A DNA stretch of 45,431 bases from Oscillospiraceae bacterium. Lineage in GTDB: Bacteria; Bacillota; Clostridia; Oscillospirales; Oscillospiraceae. The notes under the pieces were generated by a model. It was not told where the DNA came from. It worked only from the letters and a program-made list of their open reading frames with translations, and did no database searches. Position 1 is the stretch's first letter. The number at the start of each line of letters is the position of its first letter. The translations under genes and the position numbers were made by a program. Below are positions 1 through 7,291 of the stretch, one piece after another. Location: assembly GCA_902778115.1 (NCBI GenBank), contig CACYWG010000017.1, forward strand, positions 1 through 45,431, read 5' to 3'.

Positions 1-171
1 CAAGGCCAGCTCAATGCCGTCTGTCAGAGCTGAATACTGCTCCAGACTCATGACCACCATAGAACCGTAACCGTTCTTTGTGAGAAAGACCGGCGCGCCG
101 GTGCTCATGACTTCTTCCTCGATCTCCGGATACTTGTTCCTCAGATCGGATACCGGACGAATATTGATCAT
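1..171 (-). CDS. Type II antitoxin, Phd/YefM family (partial, C-terminus outside window)
   Basis: The reading frame starts at ATG 171 behind an AGGAGG ribosome binding site at 178-183 and runs off the left edge after 57 codons. The start MINIRPVSDLRNKYPEIEEE, followed by VFLTKNGYGSMVVMS and LEQY, is the classic Phd/YefM N-terminal DNA-binding and dimerisation fold. Antitoxins of this family neutralise a RelE/ParE or Doc type toxin through their C-terminus and repress their own promoter. The toxin would be expected immediately downstream, outside the window. The gene may be cargo of the mobile element to its right or a chromosomal neighbour; the sequence does not decide. The family call is firm; the toxin partner is unknown. 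Confidence 0.88.
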   Translation of the reverse strand, partial: MINIRPVSDLRNKYPEIEEEVMSTGAPVFLTKNGYGSMVVMSLEQYSALTDGIELAL

Positions 172-197
172 CTTGATCCCTCCTTTTTTCTATCAGA

Positions 198-226
198 ATT
201 CTATCACAACTTTATCATATGTGCAA
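198..226 (-). promoter_or_regulatory. Sigma-A type promoter of the antitoxin gene
   Basis: On the minus strand there is a -35 TTGCAC (221-226), a 17-nt spacer and a -10 TAGAAT (198-203). It lies about 27 nt upstream of the antitoxin start. Phd/YefM proteins usually autorepress by binding over such a promoter, but no clear operator palindrome was identified here. Confidence 0.6.
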
Positions 227-283
227 GAGGGACTTTTATTCTCTTCAAGGGCGGTCTTATCTGCCCGGCCTTTTCAAAAAAGT

Positions 284-314
284 GCAGCGACTGAAATCAT
301 CCGTCCATCCGTAC
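284..314 (+). repeat. Left arm of a 31-bp perfect inverted repeat flanking the primase/helicase genes
   Basis: The 31 bases from 284 (starting GCAGCGACTG) to 314 (ending ATCCGTAC) occur again as an exact reverse complement at 2212-2242. The arm contains a tandem 8-mer, CATCCGTC then CATCCGTA (298-313). Both arms are preceded, in the same orientation, by a run of six A and a nearby TTTT. The two arms bracket the CHC2 remnant and the helicase gene. The role is unknown; replication-initiation sites or recombination sites are possible. Confidence 0.85.
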
Positions 315-444
315 TTGTGTCCCGCTGTCATGTTTTTTGAAATCGTCCTGTCATGCCATTAGCCTGCTTTTTCGCTTTTTCCCCATAGTATTCATGGAGG
401 GACAAACAAATCGTCCCAACTATCAATTATGAGGAGGATTGCAT

Positions 445-926
445 ATGATGATCTACGAAAAAGCGAAACGCCTTGTCACAGCCCGCGAGGCGGCGGAACA
501 CTATGGGCTGAATAAACCGCCATGGGATGGCACTTTGTCCTTTCCACGACGACCACAAACCCAGCATGAAGCTGGATGAGCGTTTCCACTGCTTCGGCTG
601 CGGAGAGGACGGAGACGTCATCGACGTCACCGCCAAGCTGTTCCAGCTGACGCTCAGAGAAGCGGCAGAGAAGCTGATCGAGGATTTCGGTGACGGTGAA
701 TTCATTCCGGACGCACCTTCGCCGCCTAAGCCGCCCGATCCGGCCAAGCGCTGCCATGATGTGCTGCTGGATCTGGAGGTCCGGCTGCACCGGCAGAAAC
801 GGGAGACCGCACCGCAAAGCATGGACGATCCCATCACAACGGAATACGCACAGAACGAGCGGCGTACTGGATTGCTACGAAGAGACGCTGCAGAGGGAGG
901 TGATCGTGTATGACGACATCTTCTGA
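445..926 (+). pseudogene. CHC2 zinc-finger DNA primase-like protein, frameshifted
   Basis: Translation from ATG 445 (strong GAGGAGG site at 431-437) gives an N-terminus typical of CHC2 proteins (VTAREAAEHYGL) but then runs out of frame and stops at 577. The frame continuing the family from about 515 reads NRHGMALCPFHDDHKPSM and FHCFGCGEDGDVIDV, the zinc-binding CHC2 core of DnaG-type primases, to a stop at 911-913. Two bases appear to be missing near 510-518. A second shift near 850-865 is likely, because the frame ending at 926 reads CYEETLQREVIVYDDIF with better codon use than the frame ending at 913. Intact relatives sit beside a phage-type helicase in mobile elements and help it start replication. 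It is probably inactive unless these are sequencing errors or recoding. Confidence 0.75.
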
Positions 927-2199
927 AAGCCCGTCCTGGCTGGACGGGGACAAGATCGACGAGGTGCTGTTTTGTGAGGAGCTCCGCAGAGAACACCCAA
1001 TGCTCTGCATCCATGATGTCTTCTTTACCGTGGACGGAAAGGTGACAGACGAGGGCTGGATCAAAAACGCCATCTTTGAAAAGCTCAAGCCCTATGTTCG
1101 CCGCGGGCTATCTCGCAAGATCGCATCTTTGCTGGATACGCTGCGCGCCTGCTGCTATTCGTCGCCTCTCCCGATCTACCACGACCGCATCCATGTGGCC
1201 AACGGCACACTGTTTCTTGACGGCCGCTTCGAGACGAGCAAAGATTTCTGCCTGAACCGGCTACCGGTGCAATATGATCCGGAAGCTCCGTTCCCCGCAA
1301 AATGGCTCGCCTTTCTCAATGATCTGCTGATCCCGGAGGATATTCTGACCCTGCAGGAGTTCATGGGCTACTGCCTGATCCCCAGCACCAAGGCGCAGAA
1401 GATGCTGATGCTGGTCGGCAAGGGCGGAGAAGGCAAATCCCGTGTCGGGATCGTGCTCTCCGCGCTGCTGGGTACGAATATGTACAACGGCAGCATCGCC
1501 AAGGTGGAGACAAGCCCCTTTGCCCGCGCGGATCTGGAATACGGACTGCTGCTGGTGGACGATGACATGAAGATGGAAGCGCTGCCCCAGACCAATATCA
1601 TCAAATCCCTGGTCACGGCAGAAATGCCGATGGATCTGGAGAAAAAGGGAAAGCAGAGCTACCAGGGCACCATGTATGTCCGGCTGCTGGGCTTTGGCAA
1701 CGGAACGCTGAAATCTCTCTATGACCGCAGCGTCGGCTTCTTCCGTCGTCAGATCATCCTGACGGTGAAGGATCGCCCCAAGGACAGAGTAGATGATCCG
1801 TTCCTTTCGGAAAAGCTGATCGGCGAAATCGAGGGGATCCTGCTCTGGGCGCTGGAGGGACTGCACCGTCTACAGGCCAACGACTACAAGTTCACGATCA
1901 GCGCACGCAGCCGGGAGAACATGCAGGAGAGCATGACCGAAAGCAATAACGTGATCGAGTTCCTCAAATCCGAGGGCTACATCGGCTTCAAGGCGGACTT
2001 GGATATCAGCTCCCAACGGCTCTATGAGCTGTACGTGCTTTGGTGTGAGGAAAACGCCGAGAAGCCGCTGACCACGCGCAGCTTCTGCTTGCAAATGGCG
2101 GCGCTGGCCGCAGAGTACAACCTGGAGCCCACCAACAAAGTTCACGCCCATGGACGTCAGGTTCGGGGCTATGTCGGGATCTACTCCCTATTGCCGTGA
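910..2199 (+). CDS. Phage/plasmid primase-associated superfamily 3 helicase (P4/D5-like)
   Basis: The product is a 429-residue ATPase. Walker A GKGGEGKS lies at residues 170-177 and a Walker B-like stretch LLLVDDD at about 213-219. These are followed by sensor-type sequence (RLLGFGNG) and the C-terminal winged-helix-like part seen in P4/D5-type helicases (NNVIEFLKSEG onward). Such proteins unwind the origin of a mobile element; the N-terminal 140 residues replace the archaeo-eukaryotic primase domain of larger relatives. The ATG is preceded by GGGAGGTGATC and overlaps the end of the CHC2 remnant, so the two genes were probably translationally coupled. This gene itself is intact. It is likely the replication helicase of the integrated element. 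Confidence 0.85.
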   Translation: MTTSSESPSWLDGDKIDEVLFCEELRREHPMLCIHDVFFTVDGKVTDEGWIKNAIFEKLKPYVRRGLSRKIASLLDTLRACCYSSPLPIYHDRIHVANGTLFLDGRFETSKDFCLNRLPVQYDPEAPFPAKWLAFLNDLLIPEDILTLQEFMGYCLIPSTKAQKMLMLVGKGGEGKSRVGIVLSALLGTNMYNGSIAKVETSPFARADLEYGLLLVDDDMKMEALPQTNIIKSLVTAEMPMDLEKKGKQSYQGTMYVRLLGFGNGTLKSLYDRSVGFFRRQIILTVKDRPKDRVDDPFLSEKLIGEIEGILLWALEGLHRLQANDYKFTISARSRENMQESMTESNNVIEFLKSEGYIGFKADLDISSQRLYELYVLWCEENAEKPLTTRSFCLQMAALAAEYNLEPTNKVHAHGRQVRGYVGIYSLLP

Positions 2200-2211
2200 A
2201 GCAGTACGGTG

Positions 2212-2242
2212 GTACGGATGGACGGATGATTTCAGTCGCTGC
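2212..2242 (-). repeat. Right arm of the 31-bp inverted repeat
   Basis: This is the exact reverse complement of 284-314. It begins 12 nt after the helicase stop codon and precedes the palindrome-rich spacer and mobilization genes. Outside the 31 bp the similarity continues weakly as an A-run. Confidence 0.85.
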
Positions 2243-2360
2243 GTTTTTTCAATTCAAAAGAAGTGTGTTTCGGCAGCCTGAAGAAGGCTGTTTTCTTTTT
2301 CGGCAAATACTTGCCGGAAAGATCGGAAAGCTTTCCCGAAACGCGTTTCTCGAACGAGCG
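2243..2360. other. Palindrome-rich noncoding spacer, candidate transfer or replication origin
   Basis: Between the helicase and the mobilization genes lie four adjacent palindromes: CAGCCT/AGGCTG (2274-2290), CGGCAA/TTGCCG (2301-2316), GGAAAGCTTTCC (2325-2336) and GAAACGCGTTTC (2338-2349). At 2261-2270 the sequence AAGTGTGTTT resembles the TAGTGTG/TTA nick region known for MobV relaxases of the pMV158 family. A MobV relaxase gene starts 435 nt downstream. The origin role is inferred; the palindromes are directly visible. The remaining noncoding sequence to 2486 shows nothing else recognisable. Confidence 0.4.
2274..2300 (+). terminator. Rho-independent terminator of the helicase gene
   Basis: A 6-bp GC-rich stem (CAGCCT, loop GAAGA, AGGCTG) is followed directly by TTTTCTTTTT. 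It lies 75 nt after the helicase stop and separates the replication genes from the mobilization operon. Confidence 0.65.
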
Positions 2361-2486
2361 AACAGGTTTTGCCATTTCGCGGGCTTCTTTCCGGCTCTGT
2401 GAAAGATAACGCAAATCCGGAAAGTCGATCAGGCCGCTTATGACCTGAGCATCATAAAACTTCTATAAAAATGAATGGAGGACAAA

Positions 2487-2705
2487 ATGAATAATACAAG
2501 AAATGAGATCAAGGCGCACATCGTGCGCGCAGGCTTTACCATGCAGGAGGTGTTGGAACGCCTGCATGATGATTACGGTTGGAGCGACAGCATTTCCAAC
2601 CTCTCCGCCAAGCTCCAGCGGGAGAGCATCCGCTACCGCGAGGTCGTCGAGCTGGCCGATGTGCTGGGCTATGACATTGTGTGGCAGAAACGGAGGGAAC
2701 GCTGA
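2487..2705 (+). CDS. Small helix-turn-helix-like protein preceding the relaxase
   Basis: A 72-residue protein beginning MNNTRNEIKAHIVRAGFTMQ. The ATG at 2487 is chosen over the in-frame ATG at 2475 because the ribosome binding site GGAGG (2477-2481) overlaps the latter. The pattern (FTMQEVLERL, then VELADVLGYDIVW) resembles a compact Cro/repressor-like helical domain. Homologues usually sit directly before MobV relaxase genes in Clostridia, and here the stop codon overlaps the relaxase start (TGATG). A role as a relaxosome accessory or autoregulator is inferred. Database names for this family are unreliable, so no function is asserted. Confidence 0.8.
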   Translation: MNNTRNEIKAHIVRAGFTMQEVLERLHDDYGWSDSISNLSAKLQRESIRYREVVELADVLGYDIVWQKRRER

Positions 2706-3691
2706 TGGATAAAGGACAGTTCGCCATCCTGCGCTTTGCGAAATACAAGGGGCCGGAGATCAGCAACATCGAGGCTCACAACGAGCGCACCAAAGAGAAA
2801 TACGCCAGCAATCCCGATGTGGATCTGAGCCGCAGCAAGGACAACTTCCACATCATCCAGCCCACGGACAAATACCGCGCCATGTCTGAGGCGCTGATCA
2901 AGCAGTATGAGTGTCCCCGCGTCCGCAGCGACAGCGTGCGGATCGTGGAGACGCTGATCACTGCCAGTCCGGAGTTTTTTAAAGGCAAGAAAAAAAGCGA
3001 GATCCGCGGCTTCTTTGAGCACGCCGTGGGTTTTCTCAAACAGGAGCTGGGTGAGGATCGCCTGGTCTCCGCCGTCGTGCATATGGACGAAAAGACGCCC
3101 CATATGCACGTTTCTTTTGTCCCGATCACGGAGGACGGGCATCTTTCCGCCAAGCGTATCCTGGGTAATCGAAAGACACTGACCGCCTGGCAGGATCGCT
3201 ATTGGAAGCACATGGTCGGCAAGTATCCGGAGCTGGAGCGTGGAAAGAGCGCCAGCAAGACCGGCCGGGAGCATATCCCGCCCCGCGTCTTCAAGCAGGC
3301 CGCCAACCTGAACAAGCAGGCGAAGCGGGTTTTTGAACTGCTGGAGGACACCAATCCTTTCAATGCCAAGAAAAACGCAGCAGAGCTGGATCGGCTGCTG
3401 CATCGGTTTTTCCCGGAAATGGGCAAGTTCCTTACCAAGACCAAACAGTATGAACAGGCAATTGCTCAGTTGGAGGACAGCAAGGGCAAGCTGGAGAACC
3501 GGAATGCAGAGCTGCGGCAGGAGCTGAAGGAGGCCACAACGGTCAGTACCAAACGCAAGCTGGAGGAATCCCAGCTCAAGGCGGACTATTACAATCTGCA
3601 GCGCGTCATGCAGGCGATCCCGCCTGAGATCGTGTTCCGGTATACGGGAAAGAATCTGAATCGAGAGAGGGGGCTTGCAAATGAGATGTGA
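2705..3691 (+). CDS. mobV: MobV-family relaxase (Pre/Mob plasmid recombination enzyme)
   Basis: A 328-residue relaxase that nicks one strand at oriT and leads it into the recipient. The Pre/Mob histidine motif reads HMDEKTPHMHV (residues 126-136), with the metal-binding histidines at 126, 133 and 135. The N-terminal MobV motif is present (AILRFAKYKG ... HNERTKEKYASNPD), and the C-terminal third (about 235-300) is a charged coiled coil. The ATG at 2705 overlaps the previous stop by one base and follows GGAGGG (2692-2697). There is no coupling protein or type IV secretion gene in view, so the element is probably mobilizable with help from another element, as far as this window shows. The end overlaps the excisionase gene by 11 nt. 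Confidence 0.92.
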   Translation: MDKGQFAILRFAKYKGPEISNIEAHNERTKEKYASNPDVDLSRSKDNFHIIQPTDKYRAMSEALIKQYECPRVRSDSVRIVETLITASPEFFKGKKKSEIRGFFEHAVGFLKQELGEDRLVSAVVHMDEKTPHMHVSFVPITEDGHLSAKRILGNRKTLTAWQDRYWKHMVGKYPELERGKSASKTGREHIPPRVFKQAANLNKQAKRVFELLEDTNPFNAKKNAAELDRLLHRFFPEMGKFLTKTKQYEQAIAQLEDSKGKLENRNAELRQELKEATTVSTKRKLEESQLKADYYNLQRVMQAIPPEIVFRYTGKNLNRERGLANEM

Positions 3692-3878
3692 GGTCCCAGT
3701 GTGGGAAAAAGCAAACCTTACTCTGGAAGAAGCGGCGGCTTACAGCAATATCGGCATCAACCGGCTGCGCGAGCTGAGCGACGCGGATCAGTGTCCGTTT
3801 GTTCTGTTCGTCGGGAACAAGCGGCTCATCAAGCGCAAACAGTTTGATGCGTATCTTGCGGAAGCCTACTCAATCTAA
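3681..3878 (+). CDS. xis: Excisionase, Tn916 Xis-like
   Basis: A 65-residue protein starting at ATG 3681, which overlaps the relaxase end. It contains LTLEEAAAYSNIGINRLREL, the winged-helix recognition region of Tn916-type excisionases, and ends with KRLIKRKQFDAYLAEAYSI, also typical. Xis bends DNA at the element ends and directs the integrase toward excision. Overlap with the relaxase suggests that mobilization and excision functions are transcribed together, while the integrase has its own promoter. Confidence 0.9.
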   Translation: MRCEVPVWEKANLTLEEAAAYSNIGINRLRELSDADQCPFVLFVGNKRLIKRKQFDAYLAEAYSI

Positions 3879-3907
3879 TTGAAATCGAGCGCCAAATGAG
3901 CTATAAT
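3879..3907 (+). promoter_or_regulatory. Promoter of the integrase gene
   Basis: A near-consensus promoter: -35 TTGAAA (3879-3884), 17-nt spacer, -10 TATAAT (3902-3907), beginning at the xis stop codon. Transcription would start near 3914, giving a short leader before the integrase. Confidence 0.8.
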
Positions 3908-3930
3908 GTAGTTACAACTCATTAGGCGCT
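3888..3930 (+). repeat. Inverted repeat spanning the integrase promoter and leader
   Basis: The arms AGCGCCAAATGAG (3888-3900) and CTCATTAGGCGCT (3918-3930) match as inverted repeats with one mismatch and a 17-nt centre that contains the -10 hexamer. The left arm lies in the spacer and the right arm in the early leader, so it would suit a repressor operator or DNA-looping site. It is only partly transcribed, so an RNA hairpin is unlikely. Confidence 0.75.
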
Positions 3931-3948
3931 TTTCGGAAAGGAGCAATG

Positions 3949-5103
3949 ATGTCAGAAAAGCGCAAAGACAGTAAGGGCCGTATTCTGAAAAAGGGCGAGT
4001 CCCAACGGAAGAACGGCACCTACGATTACAGATTTGTAGACAGTAAAGGAAAAACACACAGCGTTTATGCGAAAACGCTGGACGTGCTCAGACAAAAAGA
4101 AAAAGAAATCGAACGGGATATTGCGGACGGGATCGACTTCGCCGCAGGAGATGAAAAGGTATGCGATCTGGTAGACCGGTATATGGCCATGAAGCGAACG
4201 ATCAAGCCGAATACAGCCAGGTCATACAGTACCGTCGTCAAGCGGATTCATGCCGACGCCTTCGGTCAAAGGAAGATTCGTAACATCAAGAAATCCGACG
4301 CAAAGGCGTGGTTTGTGAAGCTGCATGATGAGGGCTTAAAGCGGAACACCATCACCGTGTATAAATCGGTGCTGCAGCCTGCCTTCGAGATGGCCGTGGA
4401 TGACGATGCGATCCGGAAGAATCCGTTTCGGTTCAACCTCTCCGAGCTTCTCCCCGATGACGAAGCCAAGCGTGTCGCGCTGACCCCCGCGCAGCAGAAG
4501 AAGTATCTGAAATTCCTCCGGGATTATGGAAGCGGCATTTATTACGATGATATCGTGATTCTGCTGGAAACCGGGTTGCGTGTCAGCGAGCTTTATGGGA
4601 TTACCCTGTCGGATGTGGATCTTTTCAAGCGCCGTTTGTATGTGCGCAGGCAGCTCTGCCGTACGGGCGACCAGCCGTATTTCGTCTGCCCGCCGAAATC
4701 CAGCAGCGGTATTCGCACGATCCCCCTGTCGAACACAGCGTATGAAGCTTTCCAGCGTGTGATAGCCGCGCGCCCGAAGCCTGCAGTGGAGATGATCATC
4801 GACGGATGCGGAGGATTCCTGTTTCTGGATTCCTTTGAGAAGCCGAAGGTTGCCATGCATCTGGAAAACTACATGCGTCAGATGCAGAAGAAGTATCGGA
4901 AGCTCTACGGAGACACGCTGCCCACCGTTACGCCGCATGTATTGCGTCACACCTTCTGCACCAATATGCAGCAGGCAGGGCTTGATCCCAAGTCCCTTCA
5001 GTATGTGATGGGGCACAGCGATCCGGAGATCACCATGTCGCTTTATACGCATTCCGATTACGATTTCGTCGAGCACGCCTTCCACGAAGCGCTTAGTATG
5101 TGA
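3949..5103 (+). CDS. int: Tyrosine recombinase, Tn916-type integrase
   Basis: A 384-residue integrase. The N-terminus MSEKRKDSKGRILKKGESQR matches the arm-binding domain of Tn916-family integrases. A SAM-like core-binding domain follows (about 55-155), then the catalytic domain with Arg211 (TGLRVSEL), HVLRH (330-334), His356 (MGHSD) and nucleophile Tyr366 (SLYTHSDYD). Two adjacent ATGs exist (3946, 3949); 3949 is chosen because AAAGGAG at 3937-3943 is then 5 nt away and the protein starts as in relatives. It catalyses integration and, with Xis, excision. It is the last gene of the element on this side, next to noncoding sequence with repeated motifs. Confidence 0.93.
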   Translation: MSEKRKDSKGRILKKGESQRKNGTYDYRFVDSKGKTHSVYAKTLDVLRQKEKEIERDIADGIDFAAGDEKVCDLVDRYMAMKRTIKPNTARSYSTVVKRIHADAFGQRKIRNIKKSDAKAWFVKLHDEGLKRNTITVYKSVLQPAFEMAVDDDAIRKNPFRFNLSELLPDDEAKRVALTPAQQKKYLKFLRDYGSGIYYDDIVILLETGLRVSELYGITLSDVDLFKRRLYVRRQLCRTGDQPYFVCPPKSSSGIRTIPLSNTAYEAFQRVIAARPKPAVEMIIDGCGGFLFLDSFEKPKVAMHLENYMRQMQKKYRKLYGDTLPTVTPHVLRHTFCTNMQQAGLDPKSLQYVMGHSDPEITMSLYTHSDYDFVEHAFHEALSM

Positions 5104-5344
5104 CGAATTTATATTAAGCGTGTTTTACGCAGGTTTTTACGCATTTTGGCCGTAGAGACCCGTAGATTTTTGTAGAAATGCGTAAGTTCCGTTTTTTGGT
5201 AAAATTATTATTTTGATCGCATTTATATCGTTTTTTAAGTGTTTTCATATGATTTAATAACTTTTTGGCCGTCTTAAGAAATCGTGGAGCATCAGGGCGG
5301 CATGTACTGATCGGGAAAATCCATACGCTGTTATCTGACTCACA
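5104..5344. other. AT-rich noncoding element end with integrase-arm-like repeats, probable attachment region
   Basis: No gene is seen. Repeats present: TTTTACGCA twice (5123-5131 and 5136-5144), the inverted pair TTACGCATTT (5137-5146) and AAATGCGTAA (5176-5185), and three GTAGA copies between them (about 5152-5176). Tn916-type integrases bind short direct repeats just inside the element end, so these are candidate arm sites. The crossover sequence should lie between here and the terminator at 5345, but it cannot be placed without the other end. Confidence 0.5.
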
Positions 5345-5380
5345 AAAGAGGAGGAGCCGCAAATGCGGCTCCTCCTCTTT
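5345..5380. terminator. Strong bidirectional terminator between mobile element and etf operon
   Basis: A perfect 16-bp stem (AAAGAGGAGGAGCCGC, loop AAAT, exact complement) flanked by A/T runs works on both strands. It ends the lactate operon, whose last gene etfA stops at 5461, and could insulate the chromosome from the integrase transcript. Confidence 0.9.
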
Positions 5381-5460
5381 CATTTGTCGGGGATCAGCGC
5401 CCCTCTGCGCCGCTTTGCGCCCGGTGAACCTGCGCTCAACGGCCGTATTGCGGAGCAGGC

Positions 5461-6465
5461 CTATTGTCTGAGTGCCTTGATCTGCGCGATCATCTCGTCG
5501 CAGACCTCGTCCATGTCGCCCACAATGCCGTAGTCGCAGTAGTTGAAGATCTGCGCCTCCGGATTTTTGCCCACAGCCACGAAAACATCCGCGTCCACGC
5601 CGGCGGTGTGGTTGACAGCGCCCGAGACGCCAAAGCTGATGTAGAGCTTCGGCTTCACCATCACGCCGGACTGGCCGATCTGCAGCTTGTAGGGCAGGAT
5701 GCCGCGGTCGTACAGAGGCCGGGTGCAGCCGAGCTTGCCGCCGAGGAGCTTTGCCAGCGTGCGGTAGCGCTCCAGATGCTCCGAATCCTTCAGGCCGTTG
5801 CCCACGCAGACGATGCAGTCGGCGTTGGCGATGTCGAGCTCTGGGTCGCTCTCATCCGGGATGAAGCCGAGGTGCCGGCAGCGGATCTTCTCCGGGTCAA
5901 AATCGATCCGCTCCTCGATCCGCTCGATCTCCTGTTTCGCGCCGACTGGCGCGCAGGGAAAGGTACCGGGACGGATGGTGCCGACCTGCGGGCGCAGCGC
6001 CGGCACGGTGATGACCGCCATGATCTTTCCGCCGACGGCAGGCTCGATGAACTGGATGTCGCCGGTCTCGGCATCCCAGCCGAGCTCCATCGCGTCGGAG
6101 GTGCAGCCGGTCTCCAGCTGCACGGCGAAGCGCGGCGCAAAATCGCGGCCGTCGATCGTACCGCCGACAAAGATGGCGGAGGGATTGTATTTGCGGGACA
6201 GCACGGTAAAGGCCTTTGCCCAGGCGTCGGTGTTGAAATACTCGTAGCCCGTGCCGCTGACGCGGATGATCCCGTCGATCCCGCAGTCCTTGACTTTATC
6301 CAGCTCTGATTCGGGCAGTTCGCCGAGGACGACCGCGAAGAGCCTGTCGCCGGTCTGGTCGCAGAGCTTTCTCAGCTCGCAGCAGAGCTCGAGGCCAACG
6401 GGCGCAGCGGTCCTGCCGTCATGCTCGATGTAGACCCACATGTTTTGATAGTCCGATTTCTTCAC
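5461..6465 (-). CDS. etfA: Electron transfer flavoprotein subunit alpha
   Basis: A 334-residue EtfA. The C-terminal FAD-binding domain is clear: GCTRPLYDRGILPYKLQIGQ, VKPKLYISFGVSGAVNH and NPEAQIFNYCDYGIVGD. The start is GTG 6465, directly behind GGGAGGTGAC, rather than ATG 6441, which lacks a site. It forms a heterodimer with EtfB, encoded 15 nt upstream, and shuttles electrons for the lactate dehydrogenase of the operon. It has no N-terminal ferredoxin-like cysteine cluster, unlike EtfA subunits of some bifurcating complexes, so any ferredoxin electrons would have to enter or leave another way. It is the last gene of the operon. Confidence 0.93.
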   Translation of the reverse strand: MKKSDYQNMWVYIEHDGRTAAPVGLELCCELRKLCDQTGDRLFAVVLGELPESELDKVKDCGIDGIIRVSGTGYEYFNTDAWAKAFTVLSRKYNPSAIFVGGTIDGRDFAPRFAVQLETGCTSDAMELGWDAETGDIQFIEPAVGGKIMAVITVPALRPQVGTIRPGTFPCAPVGAKQEIERIEERIDFDPEKIRCRHLGFIPDESDPELDIANADCIVCVGNGLKDSEHLERYRTLAKLLGGKLGCTRPLYDRGILPYKLQIGQSGVMVKPKLYISFGVSGAVNHTAGVDADVFVAVGKNPEAQIFNYCDYGIVGDMDEVCDEMIAQIKALRQ

Positions 6466-6480
6466 GCTCCGTCACCTCCC

Positions 6481-7275
6481 TCAAAGCGAGCCTTTTTCCG
6501 TCAGCAGCTCCAGGAGTCTGCCGACGTCTGTCCTGGGACTGCCGGTCCGGATGATCTGGCCGGGTTCGGGCAGTTCGGGCGGGTAGATCTTCGGCACGAT
6601 GGTGCCGGATCCGGGCACGCCGATCTTCTGCGGATCCAGGCCGTCGATGTCGGTTTCGGCATAGACGGTGATCGGCGCGGACTTGGAGGCGAGGTAGGCG
6701 TCCAGGCTGGGGAGCCTGCCGTAAAAATTGTCCTTCTCGACCGTCAGCAGGCAGGGCAGCGTCGCTTCCACGAGCTCCCGCCCGTTTTCCAGCGCGCGCG
6801 TCGCGCGGATCCTGCCGTCTTTGATATCCTCGATGCTCAAACAGCAGGAGATCTGCGCGGCGTCGAAACGCTCGGCAAGCTGGGAGGCCATCTGTCCGGT
6901 GGCGCCGTCCAGCGATTCCTTGCCGCAGAAGATCAGATCGAATCTGCCTTTCATATCGGCGGCCTTGACGATGGCATAGCTGGTGGACAGGGTGTCCGCC
7001 CCGCCGAAGCCGCGGCCGCTGACCAGCACGGCCTCGTCGCCGCCGACCGCGAGACATTCGCGCAGCGTGCTCTCCGCCATCGGCGGGCCCATGGTGATGA
7101 GAGTGATGCGGCCGCCGAAGCGTTCCTTGATCTGCACGGCCGCTTCCAGCGCGTTGAGGTCAAGGGGGTTGGTGAGGGTCGGCACGCCGGTACGGACCAG
7201 GTTGCCGGTCTCGGGATCCATTTTTACGAGATCGATATCCGGGATCTGCTTGACGCAGACAAGTATGTTCAGCAT
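6481..7275 (-). CDS. etfB: Electron transfer flavoprotein subunit beta
   Basis: A 264-residue EtfB starting MLNILVCVKQIPD, with the family signature region VKAADMKGRFDLIFCGKESLDGATGQ truncated here to the stretch LIFCGKESLDGATGQM around residue 115-130. It carries the AMP site or, in bifurcating Etfs, a second FAD (the beta-FAD). The typical marker for the latter is within the conserved DGATGQ region, but assignment by eye is not safe. It lies 16 nt downstream of the lactate dehydrogenase gene and 15 nt upstream of etfA, so the three are clearly co-transcribed. Confidence 0.93.
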   Translation of the reverse strand: MLNILVCVKQIPDIDLVKMDPETGNLVRTGVPTLTNPLDLNALEAAVQIKERFGGRITLITMGPPMAESTLRECLAVGGDEAVLVSGRGFGGADTLSTSYAIVKAADMKGRFDLIFCGKESLDGATGQMASQLAERFDAAQISCCLSIEDIKDGRIRATRALENGRELVEATLPCLLTVEKDNFYGRLPSLDAYLASKSAPITVYAETDIDGLDPQKIGVPGSGTIVPKIYPPELPEPGQIIRTGSPRTDVGRLLELLTEKGSL

Positions 7276-7291
7276 GGCACTTCCTCCCCTC

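Noticed and set aside
2232..2414. A 60-codon minus-strand frame in the palindrome region
   Set aside because: It would start with TTG without a ribosome binding site, it runs through the inverted repeat and hairpins, and no similarity is recognised.
5114..5383. An 89-codon minus-strand frame over the element end and terminator
   Set aside because: It crosses the strong terminator hairpin and repeat region, and the peptide matches nothing recognisable.
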